Origin: Alphaproteobacteria bacterium
GTDB lineage: Bacteria > Pseudomonadota > Alphaproteobacteria > Rhodobacterales > Rhodobacteraceae
Reading direction: 5' to 3'
DNA: 64,000 nt
NCBI GenBank assembly: GCA_030427405.1
Contig: JAUHXK010000002.1
Span: 62,001-126,000, forward strand
The notes below the pieces were generated by a model that had not been told where the DNA came from, ran no database searches, and was given only the letters and a program-made list of their open reading frames with translations. Shown piece after piece: positions 35,068 through 44,286 of this stretch. The stretch's first letter is position 1, and every line of letters starts with the position of its first letter. The position numbers and the translations under genes were made by a program.

Positions 35068-36396
35068 TCAGGCCAAAGCTGCCTCGGCGGCGGAACCCAG
35101 CCGCAACAGGGCCTCTTCCGAACCCGGATACCCCATCATCATGAGACCGCAACCAGCGGTTCCCGTTGGCAGGGTCAGCGCGGCCAGCCCCATAAGGTTG
35201 CCGATACGGGTATTGCGCAGCGCCAACAGGTTTTCGGTCACATAATACGCTTCATCACTCATCAGGCGTTCCAGGTTGGGGGGCAAAATGGGTGCGGTAG
35301 GGGCCAGGACGGCATCGAAACCGGCTGTGGCCGCGTCCCACGCGCTCCGGCACGCCTTCAGCCGGGACCACGCCGCGACATATTCATGACCCGGCACATC
35401 ACGACCGGCGCGGAAACGTTTGAGGATCTCGGGATACATGACATCGGGATTGGCTTCGATCACATCCCGCCACAGGCCATAGGCCTCGGTCGTATAAAGA
35501 ACACCGGAAAGCCCCATGGCCACGGTCAGTTCGGGAACCTCAAGGGGAACGATCTGGGCGCCTGCATCCGTCAGGCGAAGAAGCGCCTCATCATAGGCGC
35601 GTTTTGGTGCATCCCGCAGGTTGTCCTGCGCCACGGTTTGCAAGTCGGCAAACCGCCTGCCCTTCAGGCTTGCGCCGCGCAGATCCGCCGGGCTGCCCGC
35701 TTCGAGCAAGGCCAGCATATGGGCCGCATCCTCGACCGAACGCGCAAGCGGCCCCACGGTATCAAACCGCAGGCACAGCGGCACCGTGCCCTCCAGGCTG
35801 ACGCGCCCGGCGGTGGTTTTCAATCCGACCAGATCATTCCATGCCGACGGGATGCGCACCGACCCCCCGGTATCCGAGCCAATTCCGCACGCGGCCAACC
35901 CCCAGGCAACAGACGCCGCGGCACCCGAAGATGACCCGCCGGGAACCGCGTCCTCGTCATTGATGCGGGGGGGCGTGCTGGTGATAGGGTTCAATCCAAG
36001 CCCCGAAAAGGCCAGCTCGCTCATATGGGTCTTGCCAAGGCAGACCGCCCCCAGAGACGTGGCATTGCGCAGCACCGCCGCATCGGCATCGGGCACCCGG
36101 CCCTTCAACAAATCGGACCCGGCCCGGGTCTCGATCCCTGCCGTGTCGAACAGGTCTTTCCAACTGATCGGAACCCCGTCCAAAAGCGAGCGGCGCAACC
36201 CCAACCCGGCCCGTTCGCTGGCGGCCTGCGCCTCGGCCCGTGCCCGGTCCTGGGTCACCTTGACGTAGATTTTGTCGCGATGCGGGTGGTCGTCGATGGC
36301 CGCAAGATAGGTTTCCGTCAGATCAACGGGGTCGATCTGCCCCATGCCGATACCGCGCCCCAGATCACACGCTGTCATGGTCAACCAGTCCTGCAT
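35068..36396 (-). CDS. Amidase (amidase signature family)
   Basis: This 442-residue hydrolase has the Ser-cisSer-Lys triad: Lys80 in SWKDLFDTAG, GGSSSG at 153-158, and nucleophile Ser179 in GSDTGGSVRIPSA. It hydrolyses amides; substrate is unknown, and a GatA role is unlikely because gatCB are not adjacent. I chose the ATG at 36396, with GGGGGA ahead. It diverges from the UbiH-type gene. Confidence 0.85.
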   Translation of the reverse strand: MQDWLTMTACDLGRGIGMGQIDPVDLTETYLAAIDDHPHRDKIYVKVTQDRARAEAQAASERAGLGLRRSLLDGVPISWKDLFDTAGIETRAGSDLLKGRVPDADAAVLRNATSLGAVCLGKTHMSELAFSGLGLNPITSTPPRINDEDAVPGGSSSGAAASVAWGLAACGIGSDTGGSVRIPSAWNDLVGLKTTAGRVSLEGTVPLCLRFDTVGPLARSVEDAAHMLALLEAGSPADLRGASLKGRRFADLQTVAQDNLRDAPKRAYDEALLRLTDAGAQIVPLEVPELTVAMGLSGVLYTTEAYGLWRDVIEANPDVMYPEILKRFRAGRDVPGHEYVAAWSRLKACRSAWDAATAGFDAVLAPTAPILPPNLERLMSDEAYYVTENLLALRNTRIGNLMGLAALTLPTGTAGCGLMMMGYPGSEEALLRLGSAAEAALA

Positions 36397-36483
36397 CGCG
36401 TCCCCCGTCGTTTTCACGCTGGACGGACGGTAGCGACAGGACCGCACATGGACAATCCCGAAAGGGCGCGCATATTGCGTGTC

Positions 36484-37710
36484 ATGACACAGGCATCAGA
36501 TATCTTGATTGTGGGCGGCGGCCTGAACGGGCCAGCCCTGGCGCTGGCTCTGGCGCAGGCTGGCAGCACTGTAACGGTTGTTGACGCACTGGCCCAGAAA
36601 GTGCGCAAGAACGCGGCATTTGACGGTCGTGCCTATGCCCTTGCGCTGGCATCTCAGCGTCTGCTGCAAAGTACGGGCGTCTGGGACCGGGTTTCCGATC
36701 ACGCGCAACCGATGCTTGAGATCAAGGTCACCGATGGCCATGCGGGCATGGGGCCATCACCCTTTTTCATGCATTTTGACCACGCGGAGATCGAAGAAGG
36801 CCCGATGGGCTTTATGGTCGAAGACCGCCATCTGCGTCGTGCGTTCCTGGATGCCATGGCAGAAGACAGCCGTATCACTGAAATCAGCGGGCGCACCGTG
36901 GTTGCGCAGGACACCGCGCCGACCGGGGTTTCGCTGACCCTGGACGACGGATCGGTGATCTCGGGCAGCGCGCTTGTCGGATGTGACGGCCGCCGCAGCG
37001 GCACCGCCCAACGCGCGGGAATACGGCGGTCCGGTTGGGATTACGGCCAGACCGCGCTTGTCTGCGCAATCGAACACGACCTGCCGCATCACGGAATAGC
37101 GCATCAGTTCTTCATGCCACCCGGCCCGTTGGCCATCCTGCCTCTGACCGGCAACCGCAGCTCGATCGTCTGGAGCGAGCGCACAGAAACTGCCCGGCGC
37201 ATCGCGGCCATGTCCGAAGCCGATTACCTGCAAGTGCTCAGACCTCGTTTCGGAGATTTCCTGGGTGACATCCGCCTTCAGGGTGATCGCTTTACCTATC
37301 CGCTGAACCTGACAATCGCCAATTCCTTTATTGGCGAGCGGCTGGCATTGGTCGGCGATGCGGCGCATGGCATGCACCCGATCGCGGGGCAAGGTTTGAA
37401 CGCGGGGCTGCGTGACGTCGGCGCGCTTGCCGAAGTGCTGACCCTGGCGGGCAGACGAGGCGAGGATATCGGGTCGCCCCTGGTTCTGGAGCGGTATCAG
37501 GAATGGCGCAGGTTCGACACGGCCGCCCTGGCGATGGCGACGGACGTGTTCAACAAGCTGTTTTCCAACGACAACCCATTGCTGCGCCTCGGGCGCGATA
37601 TCGGTATGGGCGTCGTGGGCGCCCTGCCCGGGCTGCGCCGGGGTTTCGTGCGCGAGGCCGCCGGCCTGACCGGAGACCTGCCGAAATTGCTTCAGGGTCG
37701 CGCGATCTAG
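36484..37710 (+). CDS. UbiH/UbiF-family ubiquinone hydroxylase
   Basis: This 408-residue FAD monooxygenase has an N-terminal [19 protein letters not shown] dinucleotide fold, the DG motif near LVGCDGRRS, and [19 protein letters not shown] as FAD ribityl-binding segment. The family hydroxylates the ubiquinone ring; alphaproteobacteria may use UbiL for more than one position, so the site is open. I used the ATG at 36484, although the ribosome site is weak. The 3' end overlaps the convergent Trm112 gene by 4 bp. Confidence 0.86.
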   Translation: MTQASDILIVGGGLNGPALALALAQAGSTVTVVDALAQKVRKNAAFDGRAYALALASQRLLQSTGVWDRVSDHAQPMLEIKVTDGHAGMGPSPFFMHFDHAEIEEGPMGFMVEDRHLRRAFLDAMAEDSRITEISGRTVVAQDTAPTGVSLTLDDGSVISGSALVGCDGRRSGTAQRAGIRRSGWDYGQTALVCAIEHDLPHHGIAHQFFMPPGPLAILPLTGNRSSIVWSERTETARRIAAMSEADYLQVLRPRFGDFLGDIRLQGDRFTYPLNLTIANSFIGERLALVGDAAHGMHPIAGQGLNAGLRDVGALAEVLTLAGRRGEDIGSPLVLERYQEWRRFDTAALAMATDVFNKLFSNDNPLLRLGRDIGMGVVGALPGLRRGFVREAAGLTGDLPKLLQGRAI

Positions 37711-37892
37711 TCCAACGCGCGGGCTTCGTCCACAAGCATCACCGGAATGCCGTTCCGAATAGGAAATGCCAGCCCCGCAGCCTTTGACACCAGCTCTTGC
37801 CGGTCGGCATCGTAATGCAGCGTGGTGTGGGTCTGCGGACAAATCAGCGCCTCGAGCATGTGGCGATCAAAGGCAAATTGGGCTTCGGTCAT
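37707..37892 (-). CDS. Trm112-family protein
   Basis: This 61-residue protein has the [18 protein letters not shown] start and [16 protein letters not shown] end of the Trm112/UPF0434 family, partners of methyltransferases. Only one of the usual zinc-binding cysteines is clear. Its start overlaps the stop of the LON-domain gene (ATGA), so the two are coupled. The partner methyltransferase is not in this window. Confidence 0.82.
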   Translation of the reverse strand: MTEAQFAFDRHMLEALICPQTHTTLHYDADRQELVSKAAGLAFPIRNGIPVMLVDEARALD

Positions 37893-38530
37893 TGCATTGC
37901 TTCCTCATTTGATCCACCGCGCATGGCAAATTCGATCAATGTCACAAGGGTCTCGCGGCGCGTGCGCAAACAGGGCGCTTCGAGCAGGGCTTGCTTGTCT
38001 TCGGCGTCAAAGTCCAAAAGCATGGACAGCGAATTCACCAAAAGTTCGTCCTCGGCGTCTTTCAGTGTTTCCCAATCGGTCGACAATTGGCGCGAGGCAA
38101 AGAACTTCTCCAACAAGGTCAGGAACCGGCTGCGGTCGAACCTGTCGTCGATCTCAGTTTTTCCCAGGTCGCGGTCAAATCCGTCCCAGCAGACGGAACA
38201 CCGGCGATAGGGGGTAAACCCATCCAGCTCGGATTTGACGCGGAACCGCGATATCCCGGTCAGCGTAATCAGGTAACGGCCATCTTCGGTTTCGGAAAAC
38301 TGGGTCACCCGGCCCGCGCAGCCGATCTGATGCAACTTGTCATCTTTGCTTTGACACGGGTTCGGCTGAACCATCCCGATCAGTCTTTCCTGCGTCTTCA
38401 ACGCGTCGTCCAGCATTTGCAGATAGCGCGGTTCGAAAATATGCAGTGGCAGGCGCGACCGGGGCAGCAAAAGCGCCCCGGGCAGCGGGAAAACGGGGAC
38501 CGTTTCCGGCAGGTCGGCAGGATGCATCAT
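37889..38530 (-). CDS. LON substrate-binding-domain protein
   Basis: This 213-residue protein consists of the N-terminal (LAN) domain of Lon without ATPase or protease parts. It has [20 protein letters not shown] and [15 protein letters not shown]. Such stand-alone proteins may be adaptors; function is unknown. It lies 27 bp after the cnoX-like gene and is coupled to the Trm112 gene. Confidence 0.85.
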   Translation of the reverse strand: MMHPADLPETVPVFPLPGALLLPRSRLPLHIFEPRYLQMLDDALKTQERLIGMVQPNPCQSKDDKLHQIGCAGRVTQFSETEDGRYLITLTGISRFRVKSELDGFTPYRRCSVCWDGFDRDLGKTEIDDRFDRSRFLTLLEKFFASRQLSTDWETLKDAEDELLVNSLSMLLDFDAEDKQALLEAPCLRTRRETLVTLIEFAMRGGSNEEAMQ

Positions 38531-38557
38531 GTACCCGAGTGTAGCCCTGTTCCCGAT

Positions 38558-39475
38558 TTAGGCAAATATCATCGAGCTGAGCTTGCGCCGACCATTCAGC
38601 ACCACCGGGTCATTGGGCTTGAGCGCATCAAAGATCGTGAACAGTTGCGTCTTGGCTGCGCCGTCGTTCCATTCACGGTCACGGCGGAACAGGTCCAGCA
38701 GTTGTTCGACAGCGGCCTCGACGTCGCCATTGGCGTGCAGGGCCTGCGCAAGGTCAAACCGCGCCTGGTGATTGTCCGGGTCGGCTTCGACCGCCGCCGT
38801 CAAATCGGCAACAGGCCCGGCATCCGCGGCTTGTTTGGCCAGCTCAAGTTGCGCATGGGCGGCCTCAAGCTCGGGCGTGGCCGAGATTTCGGCGGGCGCG
38901 CCATTCAGGATCGCCTCGGCCTGGTCAAGATCGCCCAGCGCGATATGAGACCGCACAAGCCCACCATAGGCCCCGGCATGCGCCTGATCCTCGCCCAGGA
39001 TCGCGGCAAAGGTCTGCGCGGCATCTGTTGCTGCGCCTTCGGCCAGCATCTCTTCGGCGGCCTGAACGGCATCATCCAGTTGCCCGCCGGGGCTTTCGCC
39101 GCCTGCGGCCTCGATCACGCGGTTCACGAATTCCTTGATCTCAGACCCCGGGACGGCCCCCTGAAAGCCATCGACCGGCTGCCCCTTGTGAAAGGCGTAT
39201 ACGGTCGGAATGGACTGGATACGCAGCTGCGACGCGATCATCTGCGCCTCGTCCACGTTGATCTTGACCATTTTCACCGCACCCTTTGCGGCTGTTACGG
39301 CCTCTTCCAGCAGGGGGCCAAGCGTTTTGCATGGCCCACACCACGGCGCCCAGAAATCGACGATCACCGGTATGTCCTGCGATGCATCAATGACATCGGC
39401 CATGAACGTGGCCTCGGACCCGTCCTTGATCAGGTCGGCGGCTGCGGGGCTGGCTGCGGCGTTCAGAAGGTCCAT
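38558..39475 (-). CDS. CnoX/YbbN-like thioredoxin-TPR co-chaperone
   Basis: This 305-residue protein has an N-terminal thioredoxin fold with a full WCGPC site (Cys46, Cys49) and a C-terminal TPR region. The family protects substrates and hands them to GroEL. Unlike E. coli CnoX, the active site is complete, so redox activity is likely. It lies at the head of the LON/Trm112 genes and 88 bp from xthA. Confidence 0.85.
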   Translation of the reverse strand: MDLLNAAASPAAADLIKDGSEATFMADVIDASQDIPVIVDFWAPWCGPCKTLGPLLEEAVTAAKGAVKMVKINVDEAQMIASQLRIQSIPTVYAFHKGQPVDGFQGAVPGSEIKEFVNRVIEAAGGESPGGQLDDAVQAAEEMLAEGAATDAAQTFAAILGEDQAHAGAYGGLVRSHIALGDLDQAEAILNGAPAEISATPELEAAHAQLELAKQAADAGPVADLTAAVEADPDNHQARFDLAQALHANGDVEAAVEQLLDLFRRDREWNDGAAKTQLFTIFDALKPNDPVVLNGRRKLSSMIFA

Positions 39476-39563
39476 TGCAATTCACTCTCCGGTTCGAACT
39501 TGCGCACTATATGCAACTACGCGCTCCGGAAACCAAGTGCAGAATTGGCCGGGACTGCTTCTG

Positions 39564-40352
39564 TCAAAGATCAAAGCTGGCAAAAACCGGAGCGTGATCG
39601 CTGGGCTTTTCCCAGCCGCGCGCGGCGCGCATAACCCGGCTGGAATGGCCTGCGTTCGAAATGTCAGAGGTGGCCCAGACATGATCCAGCCGCCGCCCCT
39701 TGTCTGCCGCATCCCAATCCCGCGCGCGGTAAGACCACCAGCTGTAAAGCTGCCCTTCGGGGATATCCTGACGGGTAATGTCGATCCAACCGCCCGCATC
39801 TTGTGTCTCGGCCAGGTGCTCAACCTCGATCGGGGTATGCGACACAACCTTAAGCAGTTGTTTATGCGACCAGACATCATCTTCGCGCGGGGCGATGTTC
39901 AGATCGCCCACCAGAATGGATTTCTCGGGCTTTTCCGCGCGGAACCAGTCGCGCATGTCAGTGAGGTAATCGAGCTTTTGCCCGAACTTCTCATTCACCT
40001 CACGATCCGGAACGTCCCCGCCCGCCGGGACATAGAAATTGTGGATCGTCACCCCATTCTCCAGCCGCCCCGCGATGTGGCGCGCATGGCCGAGACCGGC
40101 GAAATCCTTGTCGCCCACCTCTTCCAGGGGCAATTTGGAAACTATGGCAACGCCGTTATAGCCCTTTTGCCCCCGCGCGATCATATGGGTATAGCCCAGC
40201 GCCGCGAAACCTTCGGTCGGGATCTTGTCCACCGGCGATTTGCATTCCTGCAAACACAGCACATCGGGCGCCTCTTCCTGCAACAATTTCAACACGATAG
40301 GCTCGCGCAGGCGAACTGAATTGATGTTCCAGGTGGCAAGGGTAAAGGGCAT
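39564..40352 (-). CDS. xthA: Exodeoxyribonuclease III
   Basis: This 262-residue endonuclease/exonuclease/phosphatase-fold enzyme cleaves at abasic sites. It carries LCLQECKS, the GDLNIAPREDD motif, RRLDHVWAT and the catalytic SDHAPV near the C terminus. It starts directly with MPFTLATWNINSVR. It stands alone, with a 150-bp gap to the AT-rich orphan. Confidence 0.93.
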   Translation of the reverse strand: MPFTLATWNINSVRLREPIVLKLLQEEAPDVLCLQECKSPVDKIPTEGFAALGYTHMIARGQKGYNGVAIVSKLPLEEVGDKDFAGLGHARHIAGRLENGVTIHNFYVPAGGDVPDREVNEKFGQKLDYLTDMRDWFRAEKPEKSILVGDLNIAPREDDVWSHKQLLKVVSHTPIEVEHLAETQDAGGWIDITRQDIPEGQLYSWWSYRARDWDAADKGRRLDHVWATSDISNAGHSSRVMRAARGWEKPSDHAPVFASFDL

Positions 40353-40503
40353 GGGTCGAATTCCTCTGTCGCGATTGGGCGGAGGTTAACGCGGTGCGGG
40401 ATGGGGAGCCATCGGAAAAAGATCTTCGAATGGCTGTTGAGCGGGACGAAGCGGACATTGAGAAAAGTTGCCCAATAGAGCTAACTATCCGGCAGTCAAA
40501 TCG

Positions 40504-40848
40504 TCACTGTGTCCACTTGAATTTTCCAGTCTGCTTTCCGGACATATCGTGAAAAGTGCCTTTTCCACCCGGCCTGAACAAGTAGACAACCCCAAAATTC
40601 TCGAAGACGACCTGCAAGCCACTTTTAGTTTTTGTCATAGGGTTATTTGCAGGAGAAGTGTTGGTGTCTCGTAGGCACAATCCACTGTTCGAATTGCAAG
40701 ATACAATATTTGGGCTGTATGGCCCTCCGTTCTGTGTGTGCCAGTCTGACGTCACAGTAATTCGGGAGCCAGCTACGATGTCCTGAGCGAAGGTCGGGGT
40801 TACTGTAGTCAAGATTGCTGTTGCAATCCCTGCAAGAAGTCTTTTCAA
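40504..40848 (-). CDS. Secreted orphan protein, AT-rich
   Basis: No family is recognised. The protein is 114 residues if it starts at the TTG at 40848, where GGAGG lies seven bases ahead; the sequence then begins with a clean signal peptide (MKRLLAGIATAILTTVTPTFA). The mature part has two cysteines and a VVYLFRPGGKGTFHDMSGK segment. The codons are more AT-rich than neighbours, suggesting recent acquisition. It is followed by no homologous neighbour. Confidence 0.65.
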   Translation of the reverse strand: MKRLLAGIATAILTTVTPTFAQDIVAGSRITVTSDWHTQNGGPYSPNIVSCNSNSGLCLRDTNTSPANNPMTKTKSGLQVVFENFGVVYLFRPGGKGTFHDMSGKQTGKFKWTQ

Positions 40849-40970
40849 AGAAACACCCTCCACAAAAAATGTAAGTAAAGTGCCAGATGGCGGACGCATG
40901 TCAAGCTAGCGGTTGATACAGCTTAATCTCTGGTAACTCGGCGCCCTGAGCCGACACCCCCCTACCAACC

Positions 40971-40996
40971 AAAAAAGCCGGGCCATCAGGCCCGGC
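40971..40996 (-). terminator. Intrinsic terminator behind the CenR-like gene
   Basis: GCCGGGCC (40977-40984), ATCA and GGCCCGGC (40989-40996) form a perfect 8-bp hairpin; on the minus strand six T follow. It lies 105 bp beyond the regulator's stop, leaving a long 3' region. Confidence 0.9.
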
Positions 40997-41101
40997 AGTC
41001 CAACAGGGAGGTACATGTCATTACCCGGACATGAACGGGTTGGGAGTAACCCTATTATGTGGTCAAAGGTATCACTTTGATCCACGTCAATCTACTGCGA
41101 G
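40997..41101 (-). ncRNA. Structured 3' region of the CenR-like transcript, possible sRNA
   Basis: Between the stop and terminator lie two mutually exclusive 5-bp stems: ACCCG/CGGGT (41023-41027 and 41036-41040) and GGGTT/AACCC (41037-41041 and 41048-41052). On the minus strand TACCTCCCTG precedes the terminator, complementary to a ribosome-binding sequence. A 3'-UTR-derived sRNA is possible; no promoter is proven. On the plus strand GGGAGG precedes a 21-codon ORF (41015-41080), considered chance. Confidence 0.35.
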
Positions 41102-41788
41102 TTACGAAACAAGCCGATATCCACCGGATTCTGTGACCAAAAGGCGTGCATTCGAAGGGTCGGGCTCGATTTTTTGGCGCAACCTGTAGATGTGCGTTTC
41201 CAACGTGTGCGTGGTCACACCAGCATTGTATCCCCAAACTTCGTGCAGCAACACGTCGCGGGCAACAACGCCATCCGTTGATCGGTACAGGAACTTGAGG
41301 ATATTGGTTTCCTTTTCGGTCAGCCGGATCTTGCGATCGTCTTCGGTGATCAGCATCTTCATCGCGGGTTTGAACGTATAGGGGCCCAGAACAAACACCG
41401 CATCCTCGGATTGTTCATGCTGGCGCAGCTGCGCCCGGATACGGGCCAAAAGAACGGGGAATTTGAAGGGCTTGGACACATAGTCATTTGCACCGGCATC
41501 CAGGCCCAGGATGGTGTCTGCGTCGCTGTCATGGCCGGTCAGCATCAGGATCGGGCTTTTGACGCCCTGTTTGCGCATCAGGCGGCACAGCTCTCGCCCG
41601 TCGGTGTCGGGCAAGCCGACATCCAGGATGACCAGGTCATAAATCGCCTCGCGGGCGCGTTCCATCGCAGACTGGCCGTCGGATGCCTCGAATACATCGA
41701 AATCCTCGGTCATCACGAGTTGCTCGCTGAGTGCCTCACGCAGGTCTTCATCGTCATCCACCAGCAGGATTTTCTTGAGTTGAGCCAT
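41102..41788 (-). CDS. OmpR-type response regulator, CenR-like
   Basis: This 228-residue regulator has a receiver domain (phospho-acceptor Asp in VILDVGLPDTDG, switch Lys in YVSKPFKF) and a winged-helix DNA-binding domain (ETHIYRLRQKIEP). It resembles CenR, the essential alphaproteobacterial regulator of the cell envelope, but the assignment rests on recall of the pattern. AGGAA precedes the ATG at 41788. No histidine kinase adjoins it. It diverges from ribA. Confidence 0.82.
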   Translation of the reverse strand: MAQLKKILLVDDDEDLREALSEQLVMTEDFDVFEASDGQSAMERAREAIYDLVILDVGLPDTDGRELCRLMRKQGVKSPILMLTGHDSDADTILGLDAGANDYVSKPFKFPVLLARIRAQLRQHEQSEDAVFVLGPYTFKPAMKMLITEDDRKIRLTEKETNILKFLYRSTDGVVARDVLLHEVWGYNAGVTTHTLETHIYRLRQKIEPDPSNARLLVTESGGYRLVS

Positions 41789-41950
41789 GTCCCGTTCCTC
41801 CAAAGCCTTTTGCATCACTTGCGCTCGCGGATTGCAATCGCAAGAATTGCTGCAACGGTCTCACGCCCTCGTGTCCGACGCGGCGGAAATGTTTCACATT
41901 TGTCAGCGAAAGAGCTAGGAAAAAGGGCAGAGCGTTACAGGTCAACCCAT

Positions 41951-43045
41951 ATGAGTCTCAATCCAGAAACCACTGAATTGCTTGCACGCGCGCGGGCGGA
42001 TTTGCGCATGGGTGTGCCGGTTGTCGTGACCGATGATACCGGTTTCAGCGTCGTGGCCGTGGCAACAGAAACGCTTGGCCCGCAGCGCCTGGCGGATCTG
42101 CGCGGCCTTGGCGGTGAACCGGTGGTCGCAATCACCGACCGCAGGGCCGAAACGCTGAAGGCGCGAGCCTATGACGGGGACCTGGCCCGCGTTGTCATCC
42201 CGACCGAGGCGGATATCGCTTGGGTTCAGGCGGTTGCCGACCCGTCCGACGACCTGAACGCCCCGATGAAGGGGCCGCTGATGACACAGAGGCAGGGCAA
42301 TGCAAACTTGCACCGCGTGGCCATTGCGCTGACCAAATCGGCGCGGCTTTTGCCCGCCGCGGTCGTGGTCGGGGTCGAAAATGGCGCCGCGTTTGCGGCT
42401 GCACACGGGTTGACCCGCATCGACCACGCACGCGCCGCGCCGCATCTGACCGACCGCAGCCCCCTGCACGACGTCGTGTCCGCCCGTTTGCCGATGGAAG
42501 TCTCGGAAGCCGGACGCCTGCATGTCTTTCGCCCCGACGATGGCGGCGAAGAGCATTACGCCGTTGAAATCGGGCGCCCCGACCGCAGCAAACCGGTGCT
42601 TGCCCGCCTGCATTCGGCCTGCTTCACCGGCGACCTCATGGGCAGCCTGAAATGCGATTGCGGACCGCAACTGCGCGGCGCACTGGCTCAGATGGGGACA
42701 GAAGGCGCCGGGGTGCTGCTGTATCTCAACCAGGAAGGCCGCGGCATTGGGCTGGCCAACAAGATGCGCGCCTATTTCCTTCAGGATCAAGGGTTTGACA
42801 CGGTTGAGGCCAACCACCGCCTGGGCTTTGAGGATGACGAGCGCGATTTCCGCCTTGGCTCGGATATCCTTAAATCCTTGGGTTTTGCCTCGGTTCGGTT
42901 GCTGACAAACAATCCCGCCAAAATCGCGATGATGGAAAAAACCGGCATTGCAGTGACCGAACGCGTGCCGCTGAAAATCGGCGAGACCGCGCATAACCGG
43001 GGCTATCTTGCCACCAAGGCCGCCAAGTCCGGGCACTTGCTGTGA
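41951..43045 (+). CDS. ribA: GTP cyclohydrolase II with degenerate N-terminal domain
   Basis: This 364-residue protein has a C-terminal GTP cyclohydrolase II domain (from about 195) that opens GTP for riboflavin synthesis. Zinc ligands Cys224, Cys235 and Cys237 have the same spacing as E. coli RibA. The N-terminal 190 residues look like RibB (MGVPVVVTDD) but lack the DRENEGD motif, so DHBP synthase activity is unlikely. The stop overlaps the next start (GTGA). Confidence 0.88.
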   Translation: MSLNPETTELLARARADLRMGVPVVVTDDTGFSVVAVATETLGPQRLADLRGLGGEPVVAITDRRAETLKARAYDGDLARVVIPTEADIAWVQAVADPSDDLNAPMKGPLMTQRQGNANLHRVAIALTKSARLLPAAVVVGVENGAAFAAAHGLTRIDHARAAPHLTDRSPLHDVVSARLPMEVSEAGRLHVFRPDDGGEEHYAVEIGRPDRSKPVLARLHSACFTGDLMGSLKCDCGPQLRGALAQMGTEGAGVLLYLNQEGRGIGLANKMRAYFLQDQGFDTVEANHRLGFEDDERDFRLGSDILKSLGFASVRLLTNNPAKIAMMEKTGIAVTERVPLKIGETAHNRGYLATKAAKSGHLL

Positions 43046-43542
43046 CACCCGATGATCTGGTTCTGACCCCGGCCGGGGTCAGGTTTGGTGGCCGGATTTT
43101 TCCCTGCACCATCGGCCGTGGTGGCCGAACCGATGACAAACGCGAAGGTGACGGGGCAACGCCCATCGGGTGCCATCGTATCGTCGGCATGATGTACCGG
43201 CCAGACAGGATTGGCCCGCCCGCCGCTTGGGCCCGGCCAATCGGGCCGCGCGACCTGTGGTCGGATGATGTGAACGACACCCGGTACAACCACGCTGTGC
43301 GCGCGCCCCATGCTTTTGGCCACGAGGCGTTGCGGCGCCCGGACCCGTTATATGACCTGATTTTGGTCACCGACTGGAACTGGCCCAATGCCGTTGCCGG
43401 GCGCGGGTCCGCGATTTTTCTGCATCAATGGCGCCGCCGCGGATACCCGACCGAAGGCTGCATCGCGTTCCGGCGCGATCACCTTGGATGGATTGCACGG
43501 CGCATTGCCCCCGGAACCCGGTTGATCATTCCGCCGGTTTGA
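43042..43542 (+). CDS. L,D-transpeptidase-family (YkuD) protein without signal peptide
   Basis: This 166-residue YkuD-fold protein has the catalytic His128 and Cys140 in FLHQWRRRGYPTEGCIAFRR. Family enzymes make peptidoglycan cross-links or link lipoproteins. No signal peptide is visible, which is unusual for a periplasmic enzyme. The GTG start overlaps the ribA stop by four bases. The 3' end overlaps yggS by 17 bp. Confidence 0.85.
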   Translation: MTPDDLVLTPAGVRFGGRIFPCTIGRGGRTDDKREGDGATPIGCHRIVGMMYRPDRIGPPAAWARPIGPRDLWSDDVNDTRYNHAVRAPHAFGHEALRRPDPLYDLILVTDWNWPNAVAGRGSAIFLHQWRRRGYPTEGCIAFRRDHLGWIARRIAPGTRLIIPPV

Positions 43543-44185
43543 CACGCGCGCCGAAAATGGCCGAGCCCACGCGCACATGGGTTGCACCCAGGGCGATGGC
43601 TGTTTCGAAATCACTGCTCATCCCCATGGACAGCCCGTCCAGCCCATTGCGCGCGGCGATCTTGGCCAGCAGGGCAAAATGCAATGCGGGTTCCTCGGAA
43701 ACCGGCGGGATGCACATCAGGCCCCGTACCGGAAGGTCCAGCCCACGGCATTCGGCAACGAAACCGTCAGCCTCGGCGGGCAGAACACCGGCCTTTTGAT
43801 CCTCTTCCCCGGTATTGACCTGAATAAACAGATCCGGGCAGGACCCTTTTTCCTGGGCCAGCCGCGCCAGGGTATTGGCAAGCTTTGGGCGGTCGACGGA
43901 ATGGATGGCGTCGCACAGATCCATGGCTTGGCGGGCCTTGTTGGTCTGCAGAGGGCCAATAAGGTGCAGGTCGACGCCGGAATAGCGCTGTTTAAAATCC
44001 GGCCACTTGGAAGCGGCCTCCTGCACGCGGTTTTCGCCAAAACACCTGTGGCCCTGGTCCAACACGGCTGCGACCCGGTCATTGGGTTGAACTTTGGACA
44101 CGGCAATCAACCGGACCGAACCTTGCACCCGACCAGACGATTTCTCGGCTTTGGCGATGCGGGCAGTGATGTCTTGCAGGGACAT
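43526..44185 (-). CDS. yggS: YggS-family PLP homeostasis protein
   Basis: This 219-residue single-domain TIM-barrel protein binds PLP and helps PLP homeostasis. Conserved parts include IAVSKVQPNDRV (Lys is the PLP ligand), FGENRVQEAASK, HLIGPLQTNKA and LSMGMSSDFETAIALGATHVR in part. GAGG lies five bases before the ATG at 44185. It is convergent with the transpeptidase-like gene. Confidence 0.9.
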   Translation of the reverse strand: MSLQDITARIAKAEKSSGRVQGSVRLIAVSKVQPNDRVAAVLDQGHRCFGENRVQEAASKWPDFKQRYSGVDLHLIGPLQTNKARQAMDLCDAIHSVDRPKLANTLARLAQEKGSCPDLFIQVNTGEEDQKAGVLPAEADGFVAECRGLDLPVRGLMCIPPVSEEPALHFALLAKIAARNGLDGLSMGMSSDFETAIALGATHVRVGSAIFGARVKPAE

Positions 44186-44230
44186 GGGGACCTCAATCAG
44201 CTTTGCGCGCAGCAAAACACCATGTTGCCC

Positions 44231-44262
44231 AAAAAGAAAAGGGCAGGTCCGAAGACCTGCCC
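44231..44262 (-). terminator. Porin terminator
   Basis: GGGCAGGTC (44241-44249), CGAA and GACCTGCCC (44254-44262) form a perfect 9-bp stem. On the minus strand TTTTCTTTTT follows, giving a strong intrinsic terminator. Confidence 0.92.
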
Positions 44263-44286
44263 TTGAACCTTGTGGTTCAGATCAAC

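Noticed and set aside
41015..41080. 21-codon ORF with GGGAGG ribosome site on the plus strand
   Set aside because: It lies antisense to the 3' region of the CenR-like transcript and the site is explained by the complement of the CCTCCC segment; too short to support.
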